Below, piece after piece: positions 34,686 to 43,184 of a stretch of DNA of 64,000 bases. The stretch is from Bacteroidota bacterium. GTDB taxonomy: Bacteria; Bacteroidota; Bacteroidia; Bacteroidales; F082. A model generated the notes under the pieces. That model did not search any database and was not told where the DNA came from. It was given only the letters and a program-made list of their open reading frames with translations. The stretch is taken from NCBI GenBank assembly GCA_014382445.1, contig JACNJS010000084.1, positions 2,089 through 66,088 of the forward strand, read 5' to 3'. The translations under genes and the position numbers were made by a program. Position 1 is the stretch's first letter. Each line of letters starts with the position of its first letter.

Positions 34686-35080
34686 ATTTGAAAATTTATC
34701 AACTTTTTGATTTCTTTGTGGTTGAGATTATTTTTGAAATAACTTTTTCAATTACTGAGATTTGTTCCGAAAGCTCCTCATCATATGGGTAACCATCAGA
34801 ATATTTTGCGAGATCTAACCAATATATAGTTTCATCAACTTCTTTTGCCGCAATTTTCAGCTTATGAATAAAATCTGCCTTGCTTTCAGCATTTTGTGCT
34901 TCTCTTACATTTGCACCAATTGAAGTCCCTGATTTTAATAACTGATTAGCAACAACTGTTTTTCCATTGCTACTCAATTTTTCTGAAAAAGAAATAATCT
35001 TCAATGCAAATTTGAATGTTAACTCAACAATTATATTTGGTTTGTCATTTCTCAATTTTCAAATCTCTAAATTTTCAAAT
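34686..35080. mobile_element. Candidate four-helix-bundle element framed by 12-bp inverted repeats
   Basis: ATTTGAAAATTT at 34686-34697 and its exact complement AAATTTTCAAAT at 35069-35080 bracket the four-helix-bundle ORF almost to its ends (one base from its stop, 13 bases from its start). The unit separates etfB from etfA, which are adjacent in most bacteria. This suggests an inserted cassette. No target-site duplication or transposase is visible, and the arms are AT-rich, so mobility is inference. Confidence 0.4.
34699..35055 (-). CDS. Four helix bundle protein (23S rRNA intervening-sequence type)
   Basis: 118 aa, all-helical and basic. It carries the family marks ELTFKFALKIISFSEKL, NQLLKSGTSIGANVREAQNA and KLKIAAKEVDETIYWLDL. 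These proteins are encoded in intervening sequences of 23S rRNA and in stand-alone intergenic loci, and are related to the Avd accessory protein of diversity-generating retroelements. No reverse transcriptase or template repeat is near. It sits oddly inside the etfB-etfA operon on the same strand. Confidence 0.88.
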   Translation of the reverse strand: MRNDKPNIIVELTFKFALKIISFSEKLSSNGKTVVANQLLKSGTSIGANVREAQNAESKADFIHKLKIAAKEVDETIYWLDLAKYSDGYPYDEELSEQISVIEKVISKIISTTKKSKS

Positions 35081-35083
35081 TAC

Positions 35084-35821
35084 TTATAGTACTTTAGCTT
35101 CCTCATGAAGTAAAGTGATAATCTCTTTGGCATTATCTTCATTTACCATTTTACAAGCAGCTTTTGGAGGGGGTAATTCAAAGCTCTCGAACGAGGTTCT
35201 TTCGTCAGCGCTAACAGGTTCAACAACATTTAATGGTTTTTTGCGTGCCATCATAATGCCTCTCATTGCAGGAATCCTTGGCTCTTTTGCTATTCCCTTC
35301 TGCACTATGCACACGGCAGGAGTTCCTATTGTAAGCACTTGTGAACCACCATCAATTTCGCGGTTGACAACAAGTACGCCATTTTCGATATTGAGTCCCG
35401 AAACAGCAGATACAGAGTTGTATTCAAGAATTTCGGCTAACATTCCGCCCACAGCAGAACCATTATAGTCGGAAGCTTCAATACCTGCCAAAATAATATC
35501 ATAACCGCCGGCAATTTCCGACAATTGTTTAGCAACAAAATACGCATCTTTAGCTTCGGCATTTACTCGGGTAGCATCGTCGGCACCCACAGCAAGTGCT
35601 TTTCTTAAGGTTGGTTCAGTAGCAATAGTACCTACATTGGCCACTGTAATTTGTTCAATTCCACCGGCTTCTTTAAGTTCCATGGCTCGGGTAAGTGCAA
35701 GTTCGTCCCATGGATTAATTATCCATTGAACCCCTGTCTGGTCGAAAGCAGTATTGTCGCCAGTAAACCTTATTTTGGTGGTTGTATCCGGCACATTGCT
35801 TATCAAAACAAGTATTTTCAT
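35084..35821 (-). CDS. etfB: Electron transfer flavoprotein, beta subunit
   Basis: 245 aa AMP-binding subunit. The start MKILVLISNVPDTTTKIRF, the NPWDELALTRAMEL segment, ADDATRVNAEAKDAYFVA and the signature-like EIDGGSQVLTIGTPAVC with RIPAMRGIMMARKKPL are typical. With etfA it forms the heterodimer passing electrons from acyl-CoA dehydrogenase to the quinone or ferredoxin side. It heads the etf transcript. Confidence 0.95.
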   Translation of the reverse strand: MKILVLISNVPDTTTKIRFTGDNTAFDQTGVQWIINPWDELALTRAMELKEAGGIEQITVANVGTIATEPTLRKALAVGADDATRVNAEAKDAYFVAKQLSEIAGGYDIILAGIEASDYNGSAVGGMLAEILEYNSVSAVSGLNIENGVLVVNREIDGGSQVLTIGTPAVCIVQKGIAKEPRIPAMRGIMMARKKPLNVVEPVSADERTSFESFELPPPKAACKMVNEDNAKEIITLLHEEAKVL

Positions 35822-36372
35822 ATTTTATAATTTATTTAATGAATTTGATTTCTAACACCATTATTTGAAAAACAACAAATTTCGTAAAAAAAACATTATA
35901 ATTTGTAATGCGTGCATAATATTTTTTATACACACAAAAAGTGTAATTGTTAATGCTATTTTGTTTTTGTAACTTTCATTATACATTTTAATCTATTTTT
36001 CACAGAACAGTTTAATTGATCTTGCTGACCAATTTTATAAATCAGGCGGTGAATACATTTTTCTGGATGAAATACACAGTTACTTTAATTGGTCGGCTAA
36101 AATAAACCACTATGAACTGAAAGTACCATAGTTTTATACTTCGAATTAAATTCGTGATTCATATTCTTCAATAATTTGACCGAAATTGGAAATCAGAAGT
36201 TTGAAATGGAAAGAAACAAGAACTTCAGTCTTCCAACTTCAAGCTTCCGTCCCATAACTGTATAAAGTTTATAGAAGCTGAAAGGAAATGCACAAAGTGC
36301 ATACCTGACTGCTAGATTTCCCGTCGAAGGAGGGCAGGCAGGGTTTTAACTAATAATGTGACCACTAAAGAA
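35822..36372. other. Gene-poor spacer with decayed sequence
   Basis: 551 bases without an intact gene between acyl-CoA dehydrogenase and etfB. It contains the AAA-ATPase relic described at 35991-36131 and, at 36217-36262, low-complexity text of the CTTCCAACTTCAAGCTTCCG type seen in many Bacteroidota spacers. A promoter for etfB should lie near its left end but I could not pick one. Confidence 0.5.
35991..36131 (+). pseudogene. Relic of a DUF4143-type AAA ATPase
   Basis: Reading in one frame gives YFSQNSLIDLADQFYKSGGE, then YIFLDEIHSYFNWSAKINHY and a stop at 36129-36131. This is the Walker B region (FLDEIH) of the AAA ATPases with a DUF4143 C-terminus that are abundant in Bacteroidota. No Walker A, start codon or downstream domains remain, so only a fragment of about 45 codons survives. 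Confidence 0.65.
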
Positions 36373-37515
36373 CTAATCCTTCAGCAAATCCCTCGAAATA
36401 ACAATCTTCTGTATTTCCGAAGTGCCTTCGTAGATTTGAGTGAGCTTTGCTTCGCGCATTAAACGCTCAACATGATATTCTTTAACATAACCGTATCCGC
36501 CAAGTATTTGAACTGCATCGGTGGTTACTTCCATAGCTATATCGGCGGCGTACTGCTTTGCCATTGCACTAGCTAAAGTGATTGATCGCTTATTGTCCTT
36601 TAACCATGCTGCCTTGAGGCACAGGTTACGTGCATTTTCCACTTTAACAGACATATCGGAAAGTTTGAATGCTATTGCCTGGTGGTTAGCAATTTCTGTA
36701 CCAAAAGCTTTACGTTCTTTAGCATAGGCGGTTGCTCTTTCCATTGCTCCGCTTGCTAATCCAAGTGCCTGAGCTGCTATCCCAATGCGGCCTGCTTCGA
36801 GAACCTGCATAGCAAATTTAAAACCAAATCCATCTTCTCCAATACGATTTTCCTTAGGCACTTTAACATCTGTAAACATTACCGAATGTGTATCAGAGCT
36901 TCGCATTCCCATTTTATCTTCGTGAGGGCCTAATGAAATTCCGGGAGAGTTTTTTTCAATAATAAACGCATTTATCCCACGGTGTTTTTTATCAGGATGA
37001 GTTTGAGCCATCACAATGTAGGTTGATGCTGAATTTGCATTGGTAATCCAGTTTTTGGTGCCATTTAATAAATAATAATCGCCTTTGTCTTCAGCGGTGG
37101 TATGCTGATGAGTGGCATCGGATCCGGCTTCAGGTTCGGAGAGTAAAAAAGCGCCGATAATCTGTCCGCTTGCCAGTGGGATAAGATATTTTTGTTTTTG
37201 CTCTTCTGTTCCAAATTTATTAAGGCCAAAACAAACCAGTGAATTATTAACTGATATTACGACACTTGTGGAGGCATCAACTTTTGAGATTTCCTCCATT
37301 GCTAGGATGTATGAAACTGTATCCATTCCGCTGCCCCCATATTCGGGGTCAATCATCATTCCCATAAAACCAAGTTCGGCGAGGTTTTTTATATGTCTTT
37401 CGGGGAAAATCGACTTTTCATCTCTTTCCAGTACATCCTGAATTAGTTCGCGTTGAGCATAGTCGCGAGCTGCTTGCTGTATCATTAATTGCTCTTCAGT
37501 AAAATCAAAGTTCAT
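36373..37515 (-). CDS. Acyl-CoA dehydrogenase (short-chain/butyryl-CoA type)
   Basis: 380 aa FAD enzyme introducing the 2,3 double bond in acyl-CoA. The FAD/substrate motifs are LSEPEAGSDA, NGTKNWITNANSAS and EDKMGMRSSDTHSV; the catalytic base is the Glu in LTQIYEGTSEIQK; and the C-terminus VILGGYGYVKEY-type segment reads QILGGYGYVKEYHVER. Electrons go to the EtfAB pair encoded just downstream on the same strand. Exact chain-length preference is inferred only from similarity to the short-chain group. Confidence 0.94.
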   Translation of the reverse strand: MNFDFTEEQLMIQQAARDYAQRELIQDVLERDEKSIFPERHIKNLAELGFMGMMIDPEYGGSGMDTVSYILAMEEISKVDASTSVVISVNNSLVCFGLNKFGTEEQKQKYLIPLASGQIIGAFLLSEPEAGSDATHQHTTAEDKGDYYLLNGTKNWITNANSASTYIVMAQTHPDKKHRGINAFIIEKNSPGISLGPHEDKMGMRSSDTHSVMFTDVKVPKENRIGEDGFGFKFAMQVLEAGRIGIAAQALGLASGAMERATAYAKERKAFGTEIANHQAIAFKLSDMSVKVENARNLCLKAAWLKDNKRSITLASAMAKQYAADIAMEVTTDAVQILGGYGYVKEYHVERLMREAKLTQIYEGTSEIQKIVISRDLLKD

Positions 37516-37594
37516 GTCGTAAATTTTAATTGGAGATTTTCTACAAACTTAGAAAAATTAATATTAGAAATGATTCTAAATAACTATGCGCGCA

Positions 37595-38545
37595 TTATTT
37601 TACTTTATTCATCCGTCTCATCTTGTCAGATGTATGGTTAAACCCGATAATCAGATCGTTAATAATCCTGTGGACAGGTAGAATTTCTTTTACCATTGCC
37701 GAAATTTGCCCTATTTCAAGTTCACCTTCATCTATATTACCTTCAAACATTCCAAGTTTTGGTCTTCCTCTGCCAAGAATTTCACTTAATTCTTCATTAT
37801 TTTTTCCTTCCATGACTGCATTATGGATTCTGTTGAAAAACTCATTTCGAATTAAACGCACAGGTCCTAATTTTTTCAAAGTAAGGTAGGTCCCGCCATC
37901 ATCGGACTCAATTATTGCTTTTTTGAAATTTTCATGTGCTGATGATTCAATCGATCCTGCAAACAGACTTCCGATTTGAACTCCATCTGCTCCAAGCGCC
38001 ATCACTGCATACATTGCCTGCCCCGAACCGATACCTCCCGCTGCAATTATTGGAATATTGATTATTTCCTTTAGCATAGGAATAAGTACCATCGTGGTTG
38101 TTTCTTCTACGGCATTGTGGCCACCGGCCTCAAAGCCTTCAGCAACTATTGCATCTACTCTCGCCTCAGCAGCTTTTAGGGCGAATTTTTTATTGGCTAC
38201 AACATGCACAACCTTAATTCCGTTTTCTTTTAGTATTGAAGTATATTTTGCCGGATTTCCTGCTGATGTAAAAACGATTTTAATCCCCTCTCTGATTATT
38301 AATTCAATTATCTCGTCGGATTGTGAGTAGAGAAGTGGAACATTTACTCCAAACGGTTTGTTAGTAGCCACTTTACATTTTTTTATATGGATTTGCAAAA
38401 CCTCGGGTGTCATGCTTCCTGCCCCTATCAGTCCAAGCCCTCCGGCATTACTTACAGCAGAAGCCAGTTCCCAGCCACTGCACCAAATCATTCCTCCCTG
38501 TATTATTGGGTACTTTATGTTGAAGAGTTGTGTTATTTTTTTCAT
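37595..38545 (-). CDS. FabK/nitronate monooxygenase-family flavoprotein
   Basis: 316 aa FMN TIM-barrel. The N-terminus NIKYPIIQGGMIWCSGWELA, FGVNVPLLYS, the catalytic-site EGFEAGGHNAVEETTTM and PIIAAGGIGSG match enoyl-ACP reductase II (FabK) and the related nitronate monooxygenases. FabK would reduce enoyl-ACP in fatty-acid synthesis. The C-terminal ELEIGQISAMVKEI is also FabK-like. The family mixes both activities and sequence reading alone does not decide. It stands alone between acyl-CoA dehydrogenase and elbB. Confidence 0.85.
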   Translation of the reverse strand: MKKITQLFNIKYPIIQGGMIWCSGWELASAVSNAGGLGLIGAGSMTPEVLQIHIKKCKVATNKPFGVNVPLLYSQSDEIIELIIREGIKIVFTSAGNPAKYTSILKENGIKVVHVVANKKFALKAAEARVDAIVAEGFEAGGHNAVEETTTMVLIPMLKEIINIPIIAAGGIGSGQAMYAVMALGADGVQIGSLFAGSIESSAHENFKKAIIESDDGGTYLTLKKLGPVRLIRNEFFNRIHNAVMEGKNNEELSEILGRGRPKLGMFEGNIDEGELEIGQISAMVKEILPVHRIINDLIIGFNHTSDKMRRMNKVK

Positions 38546-38706
38546 CGCAATACGCTGGGTTCTTTTAAGATTAATAATCCGTTTACAAAAACACTTGAGT
38601 CATTGCAATGGGAGAAATCCTCTATGCAAAAAGTACTGTACTAAGTTATTCTCGCGCGCGACTTCGAACTAAGGGGATATCTCCTTCATCGTTCGATTGC
38701 AAAGCA

Positions 38707-39363
38707 TTACATCATCTTATCCATCATAGCCTTAACAACATTATTTGCACCGTCATCAATATCCAAAATTGTTGCATCAAGCATGTAGCACGGTGTTGTG
38801 AAAATCAGTTTATCCTCATCCATAACTACATCTCCGTGATCGGTTTCAACATGTGTTGCACCCATCGCCTCAATGGCTTTAGCCGTGCCCTTATCCTGCC
38901 CTATGGTAACGCTAACATCTTTTAATATCTTAGCAATAAATGCAGGAGCTATGCAAAGCGCACCTATTGGCTTTTTTAACCCAACCATCTGCAAAACTGC
39001 TTTTTCCACATCAGGGTTAACCTTAGCGTTATGACCATCAAAAGCAACTGTCGACAAGTTTTTGGCAGCACCAAATCCTCCCGGAAAAATCAGAGCATCA
39101 AAATTATTGCCATCAAATTCATTCAAGGGTTTAATATCACCACGGGCAATTCTGGCCGATTCGATTAACACATTGCGTGTTTCATTCATTTCTTCACCAG
39201 TAATGTGGTTAATTACATGGTGTTGCTGAATATCAGGAGCAAAACATTGGTAGGTTGCGCCATGATTCATAATTGCCAACATTGTTAGTGTAGCTTCGTG
39301 GATTTCGGCGCCATCATAAACTCCACTTCCGGCCAGTACTACAGCAAATTTTTTCTTTTCCAT
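38707..39363 (-). CDS. elbB: Isoprenoid biosynthesis glyoxalase ElbB (DJ-1/PfpI family)
   Basis: 218 aa DJ-1/PfpI-fold protein. FAVVLAGSGVYDGAEIHEAT, FAPDIQQHHVINH, FPGGFGAAKNLST and the nucleophile region IGALCIAPAFIAKIL are those of ElbB. E. coli ElbB has glyoxalase activity and is loosely linked to isoprenoid metabolism. It is divergent from the xanthine dehydrogenase operon with a 78-base gap to the xdhA start at 39442, so the two promoters share that region. Confidence 0.93.
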   Translation of the reverse strand: MEKKKFAVVLAGSGVYDGAEIHEATLTMLAIMNHGATYQCFAPDIQQHHVINHITGEEMNETRNVLIESARIARGDIKPLNEFDGNNFDALIFPGGFGAAKNLSTVAFDGHNAKVNPDVEKAVLQMVGLKKPIGALCIAPAFIAKILKDVSVTIGQDKGTAKAIEAMGATHVETDHGDVVMDEDKLIFTTPCYMLDATILDIDDGANNVVKAMMDKMM

Positions 39364-39441
39364 TTTATAATAATTTAATCTGTCACGTTATAGGTGCTAA
39401 AATACAAAATATCCGTTCTTTTATTAATTTTACGGCTTGTT

Positions 39442-40842
39442 ATGATTGAATTTATTCTAAATAAGGAACATATTAAAACTGAAATTCCTTCAGGAAGTAT
39501 TCTGCTTGATTTTATCAGGCAAAAAAAGCATTTGACAGGAACAAAAATAGGATGCCGTGAAGGTGATTGTGGAGCCTGCACCGTATTATCAGGGTCGCTT
39601 AATACGGAAGGAAAAGTTGATTACAAAGCTATTACTTCATGCCTTACTCCTATCGCAAGCGTTCATGGTAAACATGTTGTTACAATTGAAGGGTTAAATT
39701 TAACTGATGGATTAACCACGGTTCAAAATGCAATAAAGGAGAATAATGCAACTCAATGCGGGTTTTGCACTCCGGGGTTTGTAGTTTCGTTGACCGGATA
39801 TGCCTTGAACAAAAATATTTCAATAACCGGAATTAAAGATTCTATTAGTGGGAACATTTGCCGGTGTACCGGATATAAATCTATCGAAAAAGCTACAGAA
39901 GATATAACAAGTATTCTTGTTGAAAAAAACAATCACAGCACAAAGTGGTTAATTGAACGCAAATTCGTTCCCGAATACTTTACCGAAATTCCCGGGAAAT
40001 TATTTGATATTAAAGCAAAGATGAAAATTAACAGCAAAGGAACTATCGTTGGTGGAGGAACTGATCTCTATGTTACTCGGGCTAATAAATTTCAGGAATT
40101 GGATGTTGATTTAATTTCAGAAAATGACAACATCAACAAAATATTTATCAATAAAAATACATGTATTATTGGTGCCGGTGCAACGGTTTCTGATATTCTT
40201 AACTTCACACGATTACATGATTATTTTCCGGAATTAGAAAACTACTTCAAACTTATTTCGTCAAAGCAAATCCGGAACATGGCTACAGTGGGAGGCAATT
40301 TGGTAAATGCTTCTCCGATAGCCGATTTAGCAATTTTCTTTCTTGCTCTTAACAGTAAAATTAACATTAATGATAAACAGGGAGGTAATAGAATTATATT
40401 TCTTAAAGATTTTTTCAAAGGATATAAATCAATAGATATTAATGATGGCGAGATTATACAGGAAATTACTTTTGAGCTTCCTGAAGATGATCAATATTTT
40501 AATTTTGAGAAAGTTAGTAAACGTACACATTTAGATATTGCCAGTGTTAATTCCGCAATGAATATCAGTATTAAAAAAAAACTGATTAATGACATATATC
40601 TTTCAGCAGGTGGTGTTTCTCCTATTCCATTGTTTCTAAAAAACACCTGTTCGTTTCTAAAAGGAAAAGTTTTATCATCAGAAAATATCCAAAAAGCACA
40701 TTGTGTACTGAAAGAAGAAATTACCCCCATCAGCGATGTAAGAGGCAGTAAAGGATATAAGCGGTTACTAATCCGACAATTGTATTACGGGCATTTTATC
40801 AAATTATTTCCTGACATTATCAATATTTATGATATTAAATAA
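39442..40842 (+). CDS. xdhA: Xanthine dehydrogenase, small subunit (2Fe-2S and FAD)
   Basis: 466 aa from the ATG at 39442; an upstream in-frame ATG at 39394 adds 16 hydrophobic residues that the family lacks. An N-terminal plant-type ferredoxin domain (C38, C43, C46 in GCREGDCGACTV) is followed by the second 2Fe-2S domain (CGFCTPGF and CRCTGY), then an FAD-binding domain (IVGGGTDLYVT, ATVGGNLVNASPIADLA) and a CO-dehydrogenase-type C-terminus. It passes electrons from the Mo subunit encoded 11 bases downstream to NAD or another acceptor. It opens the purine-catabolism island. Confidence 0.93.
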   Translation: MIEFILNKEHIKTEIPSGSILLDFIRQKKHLTGTKIGCREGDCGACTVLSGSLNTEGKVDYKAITSCLTPIASVHGKHVVTIEGLNLTDGLTTVQNAIKENNATQCGFCTPGFVVSLTGYALNKNISITGIKDSISGNICRCTGYKSIEKATEDITSILVEKNNHSTKWLIERKFVPEYFTEIPGKLFDIKAKMKINSKGTIVGGGTDLYVTRANKFQELDVDLISENDNINKIFINKNTCIIGAGATVSDILNFTRLHDYFPELENYFKLISSKQIRNMATVGGNLVNASPIADLAIFFLALNSKININDKQGGNRIIFLKDFFKGYKSIDINDGEIIQEITFELPEDDQYFNFEKVSKRTHLDIASVNSAMNISIKKKLINDIYLSAGGVSPIPLFLKNTCSFLKGKVLSSENIQKAHCVLKEEITPISDVRGSKGYKRLLIRQLYYGHFIKLFPDIINIYDIK

Positions 40843-40853
40843 TTTTATCAGTT

Positions 40854-43106
40854 ATGAAGAATATTGATTCCATAAATCACGTACAAGGAAAGTCCATATT
40901 TATTGATGACATAACTGTTAACCATGGAACATTATATGGAGTTGTTTTTGGCTCACCATTTGCCTATGGGAAAATAACAAAGCTTAATATCGAAGATGCT
41001 CTAAAGATAGAAGGCGTTATCCGAATTTTTACTTATCACGACATCCCAGGTGTAAATCAAATAGGCGCCATTATTCAGGATGAGACACTTTTTGCAGAAT
41101 CAGAAGTTCATTATGTTGGCCAGCCCATTGCATTAATTGTAGCCGAAACTGAAAAAATCGCGCAAAAAGCCAGGGATTTGATTTATGTTGACTTAGATGA
41201 ATATGATCCTATTATTGAAGTTAGCGATGCAAAAGAAAAACAACAATTTATTATGCCTCCCCGTACTTTTAAATTGGGCGACACAAAAGCGGCGTGGAAT
41301 AACTGCGAGCACATTTTTGAAGGAAAAGCTACTACAGGTGGACAGGAACATTTATATCTCGAAACGCAGGGATCATATGCTATTCCGCAAGAAAACGGAA
41401 ATATAAAAATATTCTCCTCCACACAAGGTCCTACTGCAATTCAAAAAATAGGAGCAAAAGTACTTGGTATTCCTATGAATAAAATTGAGGTAGATGTTGT
41501 TCGGCTTGGAGGAGCTTTTGGAGGTAAAGAGGAACAGGCAACACTATGGGCAATAATGACGGCACTTGCTGTTTACCATTTGCACCTACCGGTAAAACTG
41601 ATATTAAGTCGTAATGATGATATGTTCATGACCGGCAAAAGACATCCCTACGAAACACAATTTAAAATAGGGTTATCCGGAGATCTGAAAATACTTGCTT
41701 TTGAGGCCGACTATCTGCAAAATGCAGGTGCATCAGCCGATCTGTCACCCGCCATAACTGAACGAACTTTGTTTCACTCAACTAACAGCTATTTTGTTCC
41801 CAATGTAAAGGCAACGGTTTACACCTGCAAAACAAATCTACCACCAAATACTGCATTCCGCGGATTTGGTGCACCACAGGGAATTTTTGTAATTGAAGCT
41901 GCCATTAATCATGCTTCAAATAAACTTAACATCCCCGCAAGGGAAATTCAGAAAATTAATTTACTTAAGGAAAATGACGAATTTCCATATGGACAGGCTG
42001 CAAAAGATGTTGAATTAACCCGCATCTGGAATACTGCACAAAACAATTTTAACATAAGCAAGCTTGAAAAAGAAGTTAGTGCCTTCAACAATTCAAATGA
42101 ACTGAAAAGAAGAGGGATATCACTTACACCAATCACATTTGGGATTTCATTCACAAATACAATGATGAACCATGCCCGCGCCTTAGTTCATATTTATCAG
42201 GATGGAAGCATAGGAATTAGTACCGGAGCTGTAGAAATGGGGCAAAGTGTGAATACAAAAATGGTGCAGATAGCAGCAAAAGTATTATCGGTAGTACCTG
42301 AAAGAATTAAAATCGAGTCAACCAATACCACTCGTGTAGCCAACACATCCCCTACAGCAGCCAGCTCAACTGCCGATCTCAATGGCAAAGCAGTTCAGCA
42401 AGCATGTGATGCTCTTTTAAAAAGGTTAAAATCAACTGCTGCTGCTAACCTTAAGGTGAAAGAAGATATGATTCATCTTAGAGATGAGGCAGTATTTATT
42501 GATAATGAAAAGACATCATTGACATGGGAACAACTTGTTTGGAAGGCTTTTGCAAACCGGGTGAGCTTAACAGAAAACTGTCATTACTCAACGCCGAAAA
42601 TCTACTTTAACAAAGCTAAAGGAAAAGGTCATCCATTCTCATATCACGTTTATGGTCTTGCCATAACAACAGTTACTGTTGATTGTATCAGTGGGTCGCA
42701 TGAGGTTGATTCTGTTAAAATTGTCCATGATTTTGGCAAAAGTATGAACCAAGAGATTGATAACGGACAAATTGAAGGAGCTGTTGTACAGGGAATTGGA
42801 TGGATGACCATGGAAGAAATTGTTTTTGATGAAAAAGGCAGACTTCAGTCAAATGCCTTGTCAACATACAAAATACCCGATATTTATTCAGCCCCTAATT
42901 CGATTGAGATAATACCACTTGAAACCGAGAGTAATGATGAAGCCATTCTAAAATCCAAAGCAGTGGGTGAGCCACCATTTATTTATGGAATTGGTTCATT
43001 TTTCGCTTTGCAGGATGCCATCAGGGCTTTTAATCCTAGTTATAAATCAGAATTTGATGCACCTTTGACGCCTGAGAAAGTGCTGCTGGGATTGTATGAG
43101 GAATGA
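40854..43106 (+). CDS. xdhB: Xanthine dehydrogenase, molybdopterin-binding subunit
   Basis: 750 aa Mo hydroxylase subunit. It begins with HVQGKSIFIDDITVNHGTLY and contains the Mo-cofactor motifs RLGGAFGGKEEQ and TAFRGFGAPQGIF (FRGFG followed by PQG is the xanthine dehydrogenase form), TGAVEMGQSVNTKM, and the catalytic Glu near the C-terminus in SKAVGEPPFIYG. It should hydroxylate hypoxanthine or xanthine, or run in reverse on urate under anaerobic conditions. It is co-transcribed with xdhA and followed after a repeat-bearing gap by ygeY. Confidence 0.93.
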   Translation: MKNIDSINHVQGKSIFIDDITVNHGTLYGVVFGSPFAYGKITKLNIEDALKIEGVIRIFTYHDIPGVNQIGAIIQDETLFAESEVHYVGQPIALIVAETEKIAQKARDLIYVDLDEYDPIIEVSDAKEKQQFIMPPRTFKLGDTKAAWNNCEHIFEGKATTGGQEHLYLETQGSYAIPQENGNIKIFSSTQGPTAIQKIGAKVLGIPMNKIEVDVVRLGGAFGGKEEQATLWAIMTALAVYHLHLPVKLILSRNDDMFMTGKRHPYETQFKIGLSGDLKILAFEADYLQNAGASADLSPAITERTLFHSTNSYFVPNVKATVYTCKTNLPPNTAFRGFGAPQGIFVIEAAINHASNKLNIPAREIQKINLLKENDEFPYGQAAKDVELTRIWNTAQNNFNISKLEKEVSAFNNSNELKRRGISLTPITFGISFTNTMMNHARALVHIYQDGSIGISTGAVEMGQSVNTKMVQIAAKVLSVVPERIKIESTNTTRVANTSPTAASSTADLNGKAVQQACDALLKRLKSTAAANLKVKEDMIHLRDEAVFIDNEKTSLTWEQLVWKAFANRVSLTENCHYSTPKIYFNKAKGKGHPFSYHVYGLAITTVTVDCISGSHEVDSVKIVHDFGKSMNQEIDNGQIEGAVVQGIGWMTMEEIVFDEKGRLQSNALSTYKIPDIYSAPNSIEIIPLETESNDEAILKSKAVGEPPFIYGIGSFFALQDAIRAFNPSYKSEFDAPLTPEKVLLGLYEE

Positions 43107-43184
43107 ATTGAGGAGATGGTAAATGGTATAAGGGTATAGGGTATAATGGGGATATGGTATAAGGGGTGTAAATTTAACATTATT
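43107..43184. repeat. GGTATAAGGGTATAGGG low-complexity spacer
   Basis: About 43119-43165 consists of irregular GGTATAAGGGTATAGGG and TATAATGGGGATATGGTATA units on the plus strand. The same family recurs at 22335-22354 and, as its complement, at 58190-58265. It lies just before the ygeY start. Confidence 0.6.

Noticed and set aside
34699-35055. Diversity-generating retroelement (Avd-like protein)
   Set aside because: No reverse transcriptase, template repeat or variable repeat is seen nearby; the protein fits the IVS four-helix-bundle group.
38387-38925. Overlapping rightward ORFs of 85-105 codons opposite the FabK-like and elbB genes
   Set aside because: They are antisense shadows of well-supported genes, with repetitive, domain-free translations.
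43146-43184. Upstream ATG for YgeY
   Set aside because: It lies in the GGTATAAGGGG repeat, and the added residues (MGIWYKGCKFNII) do not fit the family N-terminus.
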